The position numbers were made by a program, and so were the translations under genes. Of a stretch of 64,000 nucleotides of DNA, positions 35,020-43,373 are shown one piece after another (the first letter of the stretch is position 1; every line of letters begins with the position of its first letter). The stretch spans positions 58,286 to 122,285 of the forward strand of contig CAZJLP010000008.1 in assembly GCA_964546955.1 (NCBI GenBank), given 5' to 3'. The notes under the pieces are model-generated. The model was given only the letters and a program-made list of their open reading frames with translations, was not told the DNA's origin and searched no databases. Source of the DNA: CAZJLP01 sp964546955. GTDB lineage: Bacteria; Verrucomicrobiota; Verrucomicrobiia; Opitutales; Opitutaceae.

Positions 35020-35045
35020 TCGATTCGCTGGCGCTCGCTGCTGCG
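35020..35045 (+). repeat. Short dispersed motif, copy E
   Basis: TCGATTCGCTGGCGCTCGCT then GCTGCG, in the gap between the MOSC gene and the small Cys-rich gene. TAAGCAATAAGCAT (35057-35070) and CTCGCTCACGCTCGTAGCC (35107-35125), seen at 11.7-11.9 kb, follow. Confidence 0.5.
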
Positions 35046-35127
35046 GGGGGAAGCGGTAAGCAATAAGCATGGATCAGGTCGGTCCGTGCGCGGTGCTGAT
35101 GGGCCTCTCGCTCACGCTCGTAGCCGT

Positions 35128-35370
35128 TTAGCGGTGGTTGAAGTGGGAGCGGTAAATTTCGGCGTGGTGGGGGCAGAGGTGGAGGTACCATTTGGGTTCC
35201 GAGCAATGGGGATCGCAGGCGACGGTGGCCCGGGAACGGCAATGAGCGGCATCGCATCGGTCGCCAGCCTGGGGCATGCGGGCTTTGAAACGTGTAAGCG
35301 GATTGAACTCGACACCGCAGATGCGGGGTCGATCGAGAACCTCGCAAATCGCCGGAAGATGCTCAGTCAT
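35128..35370 (-). CDS. Small Cys/His-rich protein, possible zinc binder
   Basis: The 80-residue protein has Cys and His arranged as RICG, RCDAAHC, ACDPHC and LCPHHAEIYRSHF, suggesting a treble-clef or double zinc site. The ATG overlaps the stop of the upstream small gene by eight bases, so the pair is probably translationally coupled. No family was recognised. The product is predicted cytoplasmic, since there is no hydrophobic segment. Confidence 0.6.
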   Translation of the reverse strand: MTEHLPAICEVLDRPRICGVEFNPLTRFKARMPQAGDRCDAAHCRSRATVACDPHCSEPKWYLHLCPHHAEIYRSHFNHR

Positions 35371-35620
35371 TTTCGATCGCGGAAAGCGCTGCCAGTTCGA
35401 GATAGGGAAGGGACTTTTCCAACGGGCCTGCCCGGTTGCAGAACCCGTACAAATGGAGCTCGCCGACGATGCGGCGCAGCTCCCGGCGAAGCTCGGCGGC
35501 AGTCAACGTCCGCCACTTCGCCTGGAGTTGTTGAAGACGAGCGTGGGCCAAGTCGACCGGAGGCGAATCGCCTCCGTGGAGCCGACGCGTTTGAATTCTG
35601 TTATGTGTGCGGCGTGCCAT
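35363..35620 (-). CDS. Small basic helical protein
   Basis: The 85-residue protein is Arg/Leu-rich and largely helical (LQQLQAKWRTLTAAELRREL then RRIVGELHLYGFCNRA), ending in LELAALSAIEND. It has one cysteine and no export signal. It overlaps the downstream Cys-rich gene by eight bases. No family was recognised, and without database evidence the pair could still be spurious, but the coupled starts and consistent composition favour real genes. Confidence 0.5.
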   Translation of the reverse strand: MARRTHNRIQTRRLHGGDSPPVDLAHARLQQLQAKWRTLTAAELRRELRRIVGELHLYGFCNRAGPLEKSLPYLELAALSAIEND

Positions 35621-35800
35621 ACCTCACTTTAATCGCTCCCGGGTATTTTCAAACAGGGCACGGCGATAGTGACCCGCGGGAGGCTTGGCTCGGACTTTGC
35701 CAACGGTTGACGGAGCGGCCCTCACCTCAAAAGAGGAAGAAAATAGCGTGGACAAAGAGGCAGGCAGCCAGCGGCGTACAGCTTTCACCTTCTCCGCTTT

Positions 35801-37987
35801 GTGAAGACCTTTCAGCTCCACCTCATCGGCTCGCGACTCCTTGTGTTTCTTCGCTCCGCCCTCCCGTACGGCTTGGCCTTCGCGTCGGCGTGTGCCTTGG
35901 GCTGGGCCGAGACGGGCGGTAGCAGTCAATGGGTCTCGGTGGGAAAAGACGGCAAACTAGTGTATCAAGGCACTCCGGCTGGCGATCGCATCATGGATTT
36001 CTCTGGGGCGGGTTACGGGGGCGGCGGCATCGCGCTGCCCGAGGTGAAGGTCGAGCAGACCGTCCGTCCCTCCGGTGGGGAAGACGACACGGCGGCCATC
36101 CAGGCCGCGATCGATTCCGTCGGAAGGCTCCCGCTCAAAAACGGATTTCGCGGAGCCGTCTTGCTCGCGCCCGGGACGTTCACCTGCTCGCGGTCGTTGG
36201 TGTTGTCGAAGAGCGGCGTTGTCCTCCGGGGAAGCGGAAGCGAAGGAGGCGCGCGAGGAACCACGATCAAGATGGTCGGATCCCGGCACCGCGCCGTCTT
36301 GATGAGCGCCCAGGAAAGCAATGGCTCTCCGCCCCGCGCGACGAAGCGTGAGGACGCCGATCCGGACGAAGAAATGGACGATTTGAAGGAAGGGCGGGTG
36401 GCCAAAGCGGAGTTTAGCGAAGCGCAGACATCGTTGTCCGACCCCTATGTGCCGGCAGGCACGAGCGAATTTGGGGTCGTGAGCACGAAGGGCTTTGCAG
36501 AGGGAGATCGGATTGCGATTCGCCGTCCCAGCACCCCCCGCTGGATCGAAAAAATGGAGATGCATACGCTGAAACGGGACGGGCGCGCGCAGACATGGAT
36601 TGGACGGGACCGAAGCTCGATCATGGAAAGGACGATCGTGGGCATCGCGGAGAACCGTATCATGGTCGATTTGCCCCTCGCTGATTCGTTCGATGCGACC
36701 CTGCTCAATCCGCCGGGAACGACGGTGACCAAACTCAAACGGTTGTTCGGATTGTCGCATCTCGGATTGGAGCACATGCGTTTTCAATGTCCGCCCTTGG
36801 AGATCAATTATGGCTCCGCACCTTACTCGGGTGCGCGCGTCGAGGCGGACGACAGTTGGATACGCGACGTCGTGTTCGAGGAAACGATGAACACGCTGGT
36901 GCTAGCGGCTCGGCGCATCACGGTGCAGGGAGTGGTCATCACCCATACTTATCCCAACCTCGGTCCCTCCAAACCGACGGATTTCAGCATCGAAGGAAGT
37001 CAGATCCTGATCGATCGTTGCCAAGTTACGGGCGACAATGAGTATTTCGTGTGGACGGCGAGCCTGTACCCCGGACCCAATGTGGTGTTGAATTCAACCT
37101 TCAACGGCCGCGGAAGCCGGCTCCAGCCTCATATGCGCTGGTCGACCGGATTGCTGGTGGACAATTGCCGCGTGCCTGACGGAGGGATTGATTTTCCAAA
37201 CCGCGGCGTGACGGGTTCAGGTCATGGTTGGACCATGGGGTGGGCAGTTGCCTGGAACTGCACGGCGAAGAACTATGTCATTCAGCAGCCGCCCGGAGCG
37301 GCCAACTGGGCCATCGGTTGCGTGGGAGAACGCCTGCGGTGGCCTCGCTATTTCGACACGGCGCCGCTGCTGCCCGAAGGGTATTTCGATTCTCACGGCT
37401 CCCCGGTGGTTCCGCGCAGCCTCTATTTGGCGCAGTTGGCGGAGCGCCGCGGCGAGGCGGCGCTGGAAGCGATCGGCTATCGCTCGCCTGACGACCCGGT
37501 GCTGGTCGAGGCGGCGGCGGCGGCTCGGCTCCTGCCGGATCTGCCCGTCGCGGTGGACCCCGAACTCGGCCCGGATTTGGCGACGCGCCGGCCGATCGAA
37601 ACCCGTCGGCCCCGCGACGGCGCACGGACTTATGCCGGCGAAAAAGCGGTGGACGGCGATCCGACGACTTTCTGGGAGGGGCTGAGTGGCGCTCGGCCCG
37701 GGGCCACAGGCAGGCCGATGGTCCTGATCGTGGACACCGAAGGACCGGTTGAGGTCAATGCCGTGTCATTGGAAGAGCCGCCGGCGCTGCGCGGGAATAT
37801 CCGCGAGTACACCCTCGAGGGGCAGGTTGACAGCGATTGGAAAGTGCTGGCGACCGGCACCACGATTGGCGAGCGCAAGGTGCAGAAGTTTCCCGCCGTC
37901 TCGGTCTGGAAGGTTCGGCTCACCCTCATGAAGGCCGAAGGAACCGCGGGAATTTCGACCCTGGGCCTGTATCGGGCGGGGGAGTAA
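35801..37987 (+). CDS. Secreted pectate-lyase-superfamily (right-handed beta-helix) protein with C-terminal discoidin-like domain
   Basis: The 728-residue protein (GTG start at 35801) has a signal peptide (~18-36, YGLAFASACALGWA). The Pectate_lyase_3-type start GGEDDTAAIQAAIDSVG (~88-105) begins a right-handed parallel beta-helix running to ~530 (KSGVVLRGSGSEGG and NYVIQQPPGAANWAIGC). Residues ~600-725 are a beta-sandwich (YAGEKAVDGDPTTFWEGLSG... and VSVWKVRLTLMKAEG) of the F5/8 type C kind, likely carbohydrate binding. It probably acts on a plant or algal polysaccharide, but lyase versus hydrolase activity is not resolvable from sequence. Confidence 0.83.
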   Translation: MKTFQLHLIGSRLLVFLRSALPYGLAFASACALGWAETGGSSQWVSVGKDGKLVYQGTPAGDRIMDFSGAGYGGGGIALPEVKVEQTVRPSGGEDDTAAIQAAIDSVGRLPLKNGFRGAVLLAPGTFTCSRSLVLSKSGVVLRGSGSEGGARGTTIKMVGSRHRAVLMSAQESNGSPPRATKREDADPDEEMDDLKEGRVAKAEFSEAQTSLSDPYVPAGTSEFGVVSTKGFAEGDRIAIRRPSTPRWIEKMEMHTLKRDGRAQTWIGRDRSSIMERTIVGIAENRIMVDLPLADSFDATLLNPPGTTVTKLKRLFGLSHLGLEHMRFQCPPLEINYGSAPYSGARVEADDSWIRDVVFEETMNTLVLAARRITVQGVVITHTYPNLGPSKPTDFSIEGSQILIDRCQVTGDNEYFVWTASLYPGPNVVLNSTFNGRGSRLQPHMRWSTGLLVDNCRVPDGGIDFPNRGVTGSGHGWTMGWAVAWNCTAKNYVIQQPPGAANWAIGCVGERLRWPRYFDTAPLLPEGYFDSHGSPVVPRSLYLAQLAERRGEAALEAIGYRSPDDPVLVEAAAAARLLPDLPVAVDPELGPDLATRRPIETRRPRDGARTYAGEKAVDGDPTTFWEGLSGARPGATGRPMVLIVDTEGPVEVNAVSLEEPPALRGNIREYTLEGQVDSDWKVLATGTTIGERKVQKFPAVSVWKVRLTLMKAEGTAGISTLGLYRAGE

Positions 37988-38005
37988 AAAGGATGCAAGA
38001 GGTGG

Positions 38006-38026
38006 AGCCCGCCGTCTCGGCGGGCT
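38006..38026 (+). terminator. GC-rich hairpin after the beta-helix gene
   Basis: AGCCCGCC-GTCTC-GGCGGGCT, starting 19 bases past the stop codon. No T-run follows. The phrase resembles a REP-type element, so its terminator role is only possible. Confidence 0.45.
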
Positions 38027-38133
38027 ATTGGGCGCGGTGTGCGAGCAACGTCGCATCCATAGCCCGAGATCGATTTCACGTCGCTTACTTACACGCGACT
38101 CTGGGATTGAGAAGGAGAAGGATTGGGGCGCGT

Positions 38134-39516
38134 TCATCTTGCTCTGGTCAGCACATACACTCGCGCCACCGGTTGCGCGGCAGCATGCGCTTCCGCGGCG
38201 AGGCGAGCGGCTTCCGCGCGAGACTCAGATTCGCGGGCTTTTTTTTCCAGATACGCCATGGCTTGCTGGCGGTTATATGACGGGGCAGACTGGGATTTAG
38301 TGGCCTCGAGTTCCTTTTCCACCAGAGGGCGCATTTGCTCCAGCGACAGCGGCCGCGGCAGATTGCCACCCAGACGATGTTCCACGTAGGCGAGGCTGCG
38401 AAGATCGGCCGAGACAAGGCGCGTGCGGCGACCCAGGAGCGAGGCCACCGTTTGCGCCTGTTCGTATTGGGGAGTCTGGGTGTTCAAGGCGAGGTTGATG
38501 CCATGCGACAACTGATCCGCCGAGTACGCGCCCGCGAGGCGATCGTCGATTCGGAGTTCGTGGCTGCCGGGAGGGAGGCCGGCCACCTGGAGGATCTCCT
38601 GATTGAACTCTTCCGAGAATGGCACCCAGTCCAGGGCGGGTTTGACCACGTCGTCGAGCGGGAAGGGAAGGGCGCGGGCCTTCCACACGAAACGAAGACC
38701 TGTGCCCTCCTTCGACAGGTTGGCGATTTCACCGCCCTCGCAGGAACGAATAGAGGCGGCCGCGCCATCGATCGATATCCGAGAGACCATGGCTGGTGCG
38801 TTTTGGGCTTTCAGAAAGTAGTAGGCCATCGCGAAATGTCCCGGGGCGTCCGGATGAATCCGATCGCCCCGAGTGAGGGAAAATTTAGGGTCGGTGGACT
38901 GACGTCGTTCGGTCAGGCGCGTCAGCGGGGCATGGAGATCGACTACGGCAATCTTCATCTCCAGGCCCAGCTGATGTAAGAACGCGGTGCACTCGGCGAG
39001 AGCGTCGTTCACGCCGGTTTGCTTTCGCGCGGGAAGGTCCGCCGTTTGATCGAAAGGGGACGGAGTGATGAACACCACGCGTACGCCCATGGCTTGCAGC
39101 CGCGCCGCCAGTTCGCGCTGACTCGATTCATATCGCTGCAGCCGTTCACGCCGCTGGGCTAGGATGTCGGGCGTCGCCGGCGAGTCGGAATAGAGTGTCC
39201 GCGTCACGTCGTTCATTCCGAACATGACCGTCGCCAGGGTAGGCTGATGCGGTTCGATGTCCCAGGGAAAGCGGACCAGAGCGCGGCTCGCGGTGTCGCC
39301 CGAGATTCCGCAGTTGACGAACTCCAACGTATGCTGCGGAAAACGGGTCAGGTGATAGAGCGCCACCCACTGATGGTAACTCCCGCTGTGCGTGATGCTG
39401 TCGCCAATGGCCGCCCAGCGCTCGTGTGCTCCGAAGACCGGCGGCGGTGGAGCCGGCTGCGCGGATGCGGCCAGGCTGGAGAGGAAAAGGGCGGGCAGGA
39501 GAAGCGCGCGAAACAT
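38134..39516 (-). CDS. Exported SGNH/GDSL hydrolase
   Basis: The start was placed at the ATG at 39516, directly before a signal peptide (MFRALLLPALFLSSLAASAQ); the open frame extends 35 codons upstream. The 460-residue product has block I WAAIGDSITHSG (nucleophile Ser), block II ISGDTASRAL, block III VMFGMNDV, and block V DRIHPDAPGHF with the Asp-His pair. The catalytic set is complete. A C-terminal extension of ~150 residues ends in an Ala/Glu-rich helical stretch (YLEKKARESESRAEAARLAA). It probably deacetylates or de-esterifies polysaccharide. It faces the gene before it (convergent). Confidence 0.88.
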   Translation of the reverse strand: MFRALLLPALFLSSLAASAQPAPPPPVFGAHERWAAIGDSITHSGSYHQWVALYHLTRFPQHTLEFVNCGISGDTASRALVRFPWDIEPHQPTLATVMFGMNDVTRTLYSDSPATPDILAQRRERLQRYESSQRELAARLQAMGVRVVFITPSPFDQTADLPARKQTGVNDALAECTAFLHQLGLEMKIAVVDLHAPLTRLTERRQSTDPKFSLTRGDRIHPDAPGHFAMAYYFLKAQNAPAMVSRISIDGAAASIRSCEGGEIANLSKEGTGLRFVWKARALPFPLDDVVKPALDWVPFSEEFNQEILQVAGLPPGSHELRIDDRLAGAYSADQLSHGINLALNTQTPQYEQAQTVASLLGRRTRLVSADLRSLAYVEHRLGGNLPRPLSLEQMRPLVEKELEATKSQSAPSYNRQQAMAYLEKKARESESRAEAARLAAEAHAAAQPVARVYVLTRAR

Positions 39517-39797
39517 GGACCGAAGGGTGGAGGCTGGGGCGGGGGGGCGCGAGCGCGTTTGTGGCTTGTAGTCTAGCCTGCGAATTCCGAAATTGGCCGT
39601 TCGCGGGCAGAATCGGGTCACCGGGCGCTGCGGAGTGTAACCTGGCGCGTCGAAAAGACGTCACCAAGTGGAGCGGCCTCCCATGATCTTCGGTTTTCCG
39701 CTGTCTGAGGACCATGAATTTCACGCAAACATCAATTTTATCGTATTTACTGTACAACTACATATCGCGAATGGGAAAAATGAACATAGGGAAAACA

Positions 39798-39821
39798 CCG
39801 GGGGCGCTCTCCCGGGTTTTT
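39798..39821 (+). terminator. Orphan terminator upstream of the receiver gene
   Basis: CCGGGGG pairs with CTCCCGG (one G-U) across CGCT, followed by TTTTT. No gene precedes it on this strand. An AT-rich patch at ~39712-39795 lies just before it. It is 85 bases upstream of the response regulator start and could be an attenuator or the end of a small RNA. The rest of the 39517-39906 gap shows nothing recognisable. Confidence 0.65.
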
Positions 39822-39906
39822 GTCCACCGGTTTCGGAACCTGCCGCCCGCCTCGCTGTCAGGTGGATTCGACGAACGGCCCGTGGCCGGTGAGTCGTAGG
39901 TTATTT

Positions 39907-40395
39907 ATGGATACGGGGAACAAAAAGCCTTTTGTGCTGGTCGTGGACGACAACGCCGATGCGATATTTCTGCTCCGGCGCTTGTTGATCAAGGCCGGCA
40001 TCGAGGAGCCGATCGAGCAAGCGGTGGATGGCGACGCCGCGGTGGCTTTTTTGGCGGAGCGACTCGGGGCGGCGCCGGATGGGCTTCCCTTATTCGTCCT
40101 GCTCGACGTAAAAATGCCGCGCAGGGACGGCTTCGAGGTACTCGAGTGGATTCGGAAACAGGACGTCCTGGACGATTTGATCGTGTTTATGATCAGCTCT
40201 TCGGCCGAAGAGGGCGATGTGAAGCGCGCGTACGATCTGGGCGCCGATTCCTATCTTGTGAAGAACCCGGACCCGTCGGTTTTCGCGCATGTTTACGCGG
40301 TCGCGATGGAAATAAGGTCGCGTCGGTCTCCGCGCCGGGACGCAGCCGGGGAGTTGTCGCGCCACTCCGTGAAATTGAAGGATTCGAGGTTCTGA
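39907..40395 (+). CDS. Single-domain response regulator
   Basis: The 162-residue protein starts at the ATG at 39907 (MDTGNKKPFVLVVDDN). It is a receiver domain without output domain: D14/D15 acidic pair, D67 phospho-acceptor (LLDVKMPRRDG), SSS switch region, and K in YLVKNP. The loop before the phospho-site is long, as in Rcp1-type phytochrome-associated receivers. The last ~25 residues are a basic tail (RSRRSPRRDAAGEL). It probably relays phosphate or controls a partner protein; no kinase gene is adjacent. Confidence 0.88.
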   Translation: MDTGNKKPFVLVVDDNADAIFLLRRLLIKAGIEEPIEQAVDGDAAVAFLAERLGAAPDGLPLFVLLDVKMPRRDGFEVLEWIRKQDVLDDLIVFMISSSAEEGDVKRAYDLGADSYLVKNPDPSVFAHVYAVAMEIRSRRSPRRDAAGELSRHSVKLKDSRF

Positions 40396-40401
40396 ACGCG
40401 G

Positions 40402-40620
40402 CTACCGAGCCGCCGCCGGGCGCGGTGCGTGGCAGGCCGCGCCACATTCCTGATTGGAACCCCCGGCCAGGACGTGGCCCAGCGCCAGCGCGGCGATAAC
40501 GACGGCGGGGAACCAGTGGCGGAAGACGACTCTCAGGCGAGGCTGCACCGCTGAACCCTGGTGGAGAAGCGTGATCGTCGCAAGGCGATTGGGTGGGGCA
40601 AACGGGGGAGATCGTCTCAT
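40402..40620 (-). CDS. Possible small single-span membrane protein
   Basis: From the ATG at 40620 a 72-residue frame gives a basic, Pro-rich start, a membrane segment (WFPAVVIAALALGHVLAG) and a tail with two cysteines (NQECGAACHAPRP). It converges on the receiver gene with a seven-base gap. Codon use and the clean membrane segment support it, but no family was recognised and a chance frame cannot be excluded. Confidence 0.4.
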   Translation of the reverse strand: MRRSPPFAPPNRLATITLLHQGSAVQPRLRVVFRHWFPAVVIAALALGHVLAGGSNQECGAACHAPRPAAAR

Positions 40621-40775
40621 GGGGTTGGTCTGTCTCAGAAACGGCCTCCGGCGGTTTCGGTTTTGGGACGGTTGTTCGCGGACCGTGTCCCCCGGTGTAC
40701 ATATCACCCGTAATGAGGAGCCGGATTCGCTCCCCATCTCTTGCCAACGCGCAGTGGGGGGCCTAGCTAGGAGCT

Positions 40776-43373
40776 GTGTCTTTCGCACCTCCGGATTACG
40801 CCTCTTTCTCTTCGAAGGGAGGGGTTTTTGCGTTTAGGAAGGCGATCGCGCTCCTGGGTTTGCTCGTGCCGGCGTGGGCCATGGGGCTGACGTTGAGTGA
40901 GGCTCAAGGACTGTATCGCCGGGGGCTGTATGCAGATCTGATCAAAGGCATCCGGTTGGAGCGGGAAAATGAGCCTCTCGACACACGCTGGCTGCGCCTG
41001 GAAATGGAGACGCTCCTCACCGTTGGCCGATACGGCGAGGCGTTTGCCCTGGCCGAGAAAGCGGTACCGCGAGATCCGCTCAATCTGCGGCTGCGGTTGC
41101 AGGCTTGGCGGGCCGCCTTGTTCAGCGGACATCCGGACGAAGCCAAGTTTCATCGCGCCGAGATGGCGCGTTTGATCTCCATGGGCCGGTTTTATGCCCG
41201 CGATGCGGAAGCCCTGATTGCCGTGGGGGAGGCGGCGCTGCTGCTGGGGGCGGAGCCGAAGGTTGTGCTTACAAATATCTTCAAGCCGGCGCAGACCCAG
41301 CAGCCGGTCGTCCCGGAGGCCTATCTGGCGCCCGGCCGCCTCGCGGTGCAGAAGCGCGATTACCAACTCGCATCGCGCACCTATCAGGAGGGCTTGAAAG
41401 CATTTCCCGACGATCCCGACCTTTGGGCCGGGCTGGCAGCGTGTTTTTTGGACGGCGACCGAAAGCAGCTCGTCCAGAATGTCGAACGCGCCTTGTCCTT
41501 GAATCCCCAGCATGCGCCGTCGCGGCTTTTGCTCGCGGAGCACCTGATCGACGGAGAACAATACGACCTCGCGCAAAACGAATTGTCGCGCGTCCTCGAT
41601 GTAAACCCGCTCGATCATCGGGCTCTGGCCTTGCGGGCGGTGCTCGCGACGTTGCGGAACAACGAGGCGGAGGCAGAGCGGGAGCGAAAAAAGGCGCTGT
41701 CAACGTGGGCGACGAACCCGGAGGTCGATCACATCATCGGCCGAAAGCTGTCGCAAAAGTATCGTTTCGCGGAAGGGTCCGCGTCGCAGCGGAGGGCATT
41801 GGCCTTCGATGACACCTATACCGCGGCGCGAATTCAGCTCGCCCAGGACTTGCTGCGCCTCGGCCGCGATGAGGAAGGCTGGCCGTTGGTGGCCGAAGCG
41901 CACAAGTCCGATGCCTACGACGTGACCGCGTTCAATCTGACGACGCTGCGCGACAAGCTCGCGAGCTTCACCACGCTCACCAGCGATCACTTTCGCTTGA
42001 AGATGTCGGCCGAAGAAGCCCCGATTTACGGGGCCCGCGCGCTCGCGTTGCTCGAACGCGCGCGGACGAAACTCGCGACGAAGTACGGATTGGAGTTGAA
42101 CGAGCCGGTGACGGTGGAGATCTACCCCAGCGCAGGGGACTTCGCCGTGCGGACGTTCGGCATGCCGGACAACCCCGGCTTCCTCGGGGTCTGTTTCGGC
42201 GTGGTGATCACCGTCAACAGTCCAGCGTCTCAGTCCGCCAATTGGGAGGCCGTTCTCTGGCACGAGTACTGCCATGTCGTGACACTCAGCCTCACCCGCA
42301 ATCGGATGCCGCGCTGGTTGAGCGAAGGGATCTCGGTTTACGAGGAGCAATTGGAAAACCCGGCCTGGGGACGGCGAATGTCGTTGGAGTATCACGACCG
42401 CATTAGCACCGGAAAAATTCAGCCGATCAGCGCCATGAGCGCGGCTTTCCTGCAAGCCAAGACCGGTTCGGATCTTCAATTTGCCTACTTTCAGTCCTCC
42501 CTCGTCGTGACGTTTTTGATGGAGCGATTCGGTTTGGAAAAGATGAAGGCGGTTTTGCGGGCGCTGGGGGAAGGGTCGACCATGAATGACGCACTTAGTA
42601 AGCATATGGGAGCGTTGGAAACGTTGGATCGCGAGTTCGCCGCGCACGCGAAAAACGAGGCGGCGAAACTCGGCAAGTCCTACACATTAGCCAAGCCCAA
42701 GAACCCTTTGCTCGCGGAGGTGCCGATGTTTGGCGGGAAGAGTTTTCACCAGCAGCTGAATCGGGCGCGCGAATTGATGGGGAAAAAATCGTGGCCCGAG
42801 GCCAAGGCGCAATTGATCGAGTTGACGAGAGACGGGCCCTATTTGCCAGGAGAAGAAAACACTATGGCGATGCTGGCGGAGGTCTGCCGTGAGCTCGGAG
42901 ACGTGGAAGGAGAACGCGCAGCCTGGCTGACCATTGCTGAGCGCGAGGGCGATGCGGGCAACGCCTTCGCCCGACTTTTGGTCCTGGCGCAAGAAGCGAA
43001 GGATTGGCCTTCTGTCGCGCGTTGGAGCGAGTCCCTCCTGGCGATCAATCCGCTGGCGCCTACCCCGTGGCGGGCGCGGCTGGAGGCGGACGAGCGCCAA
43101 GGCGACGCGACAGGTGCGGCCACGGCCGGAGAAGTCCTTCTTCTTCTGGATCCGCCCGACGCCGCCGCCCTGCACTATCGTGTGGCCAAGCAGTTGGAGA
43201 AGACCGACGTGGAGAAAGCTCGGCGGCATGTGCTTGCGGCGCTGGAAGAAGCGCCCCGTTTCCGCTCGGCCTACGAATTGCTGTCTCGTTTGCCACGGGC
43301 TCAAATGCCGTCACACTCTCCTTCAGCTCCCTCCGCGTCCCCCCCTTCTTCTGCTGGCTCGGCTCTCCCGTGA
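40776..43373 (+). CDS. Exported TPR protein with HExxH metallopeptidase (Peptidase_MA-like) domain
   Basis: The 865-residue protein (GTG start, TAGGAGCT upstream) has a signal peptide (~20-38). Residues ~40-400 are degenerate TPR units (SEAQGLYRRGLYADLI, LNPQHAPSRLLLAEHL). Then comes a gluzincin-like domain with the zinc motif HEYCH (H496, H500) and downstream WLSEGISVYEE, the third-ligand Glu region typical of Peptidase_MA_2. More TPR follows to ~840. It heads the eight-gene cluster and overlaps the next start (TGATG). It may be a periplasmic protease or scaffold in that system, and its target is unknown. Confidence 0.88.
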   Translation: MSFAPPDYASFSSKGGVFAFRKAIALLGLLVPAWAMGLTLSEAQGLYRRGLYADLIKGIRLERENEPLDTRWLRLEMETLLTVGRYGEAFALAEKAVPRDPLNLRLRLQAWRAALFSGHPDEAKFHRAEMARLISMGRFYARDAEALIAVGEAALLLGAEPKVVLTNIFKPAQTQQPVVPEAYLAPGRLAVQKRDYQLASRTYQEGLKAFPDDPDLWAGLAACFLDGDRKQLVQNVERALSLNPQHAPSRLLLAEHLIDGEQYDLAQNELSRVLDVNPLDHRALALRAVLATLRNNEAEAERERKKALSTWATNPEVDHIIGRKLSQKYRFAEGSASQRRALAFDDTYTAARIQLAQDLLRLGRDEEGWPLVAEAHKSDAYDVTAFNLTTLRDKLASFTTLTSDHFRLKMSAEEAPIYGARALALLERARTKLATKYGLELNEPVTVEIYPSAGDFAVRTFGMPDNPGFLGVCFGVVITVNSPASQSANWEAVLWHEYCHVVTLSLTRNRMPRWLSEGISVYEEQLENPAWGRRMSLEYHDRISTGKIQPISAMSAAFLQAKTGSDLQFAYFQSSLVVTFLMERFGLEKMKAVLRALGEGSTMNDALSKHMGALETLDREFAAHAKNEAAKLGKSYTLAKPKNPLLAEVPMFGGKSFHQQLNRARELMGKKSWPEAKAQLIELTRDGPYLPGEENTMAMLAEVCRELGDVEGERAAWLTIAEREGDAGNAFARLLVLAQEAKDWPSVARWSESLLAINPLAPTPWRARLEADERQGDATGAATAGEVLLLLDPPDAAALHYRVAKQLEKTDVEKARRHVLAALEEAPRFRSAYELLSRLPRAQMPSHSPSAPSASPPSSAGSALP

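Noticed and set aside
39668..39892. 74-codon frame upstream of the receiver gene
   Set aside because: It crosses the orphan terminator and lacks a protein-like pattern.
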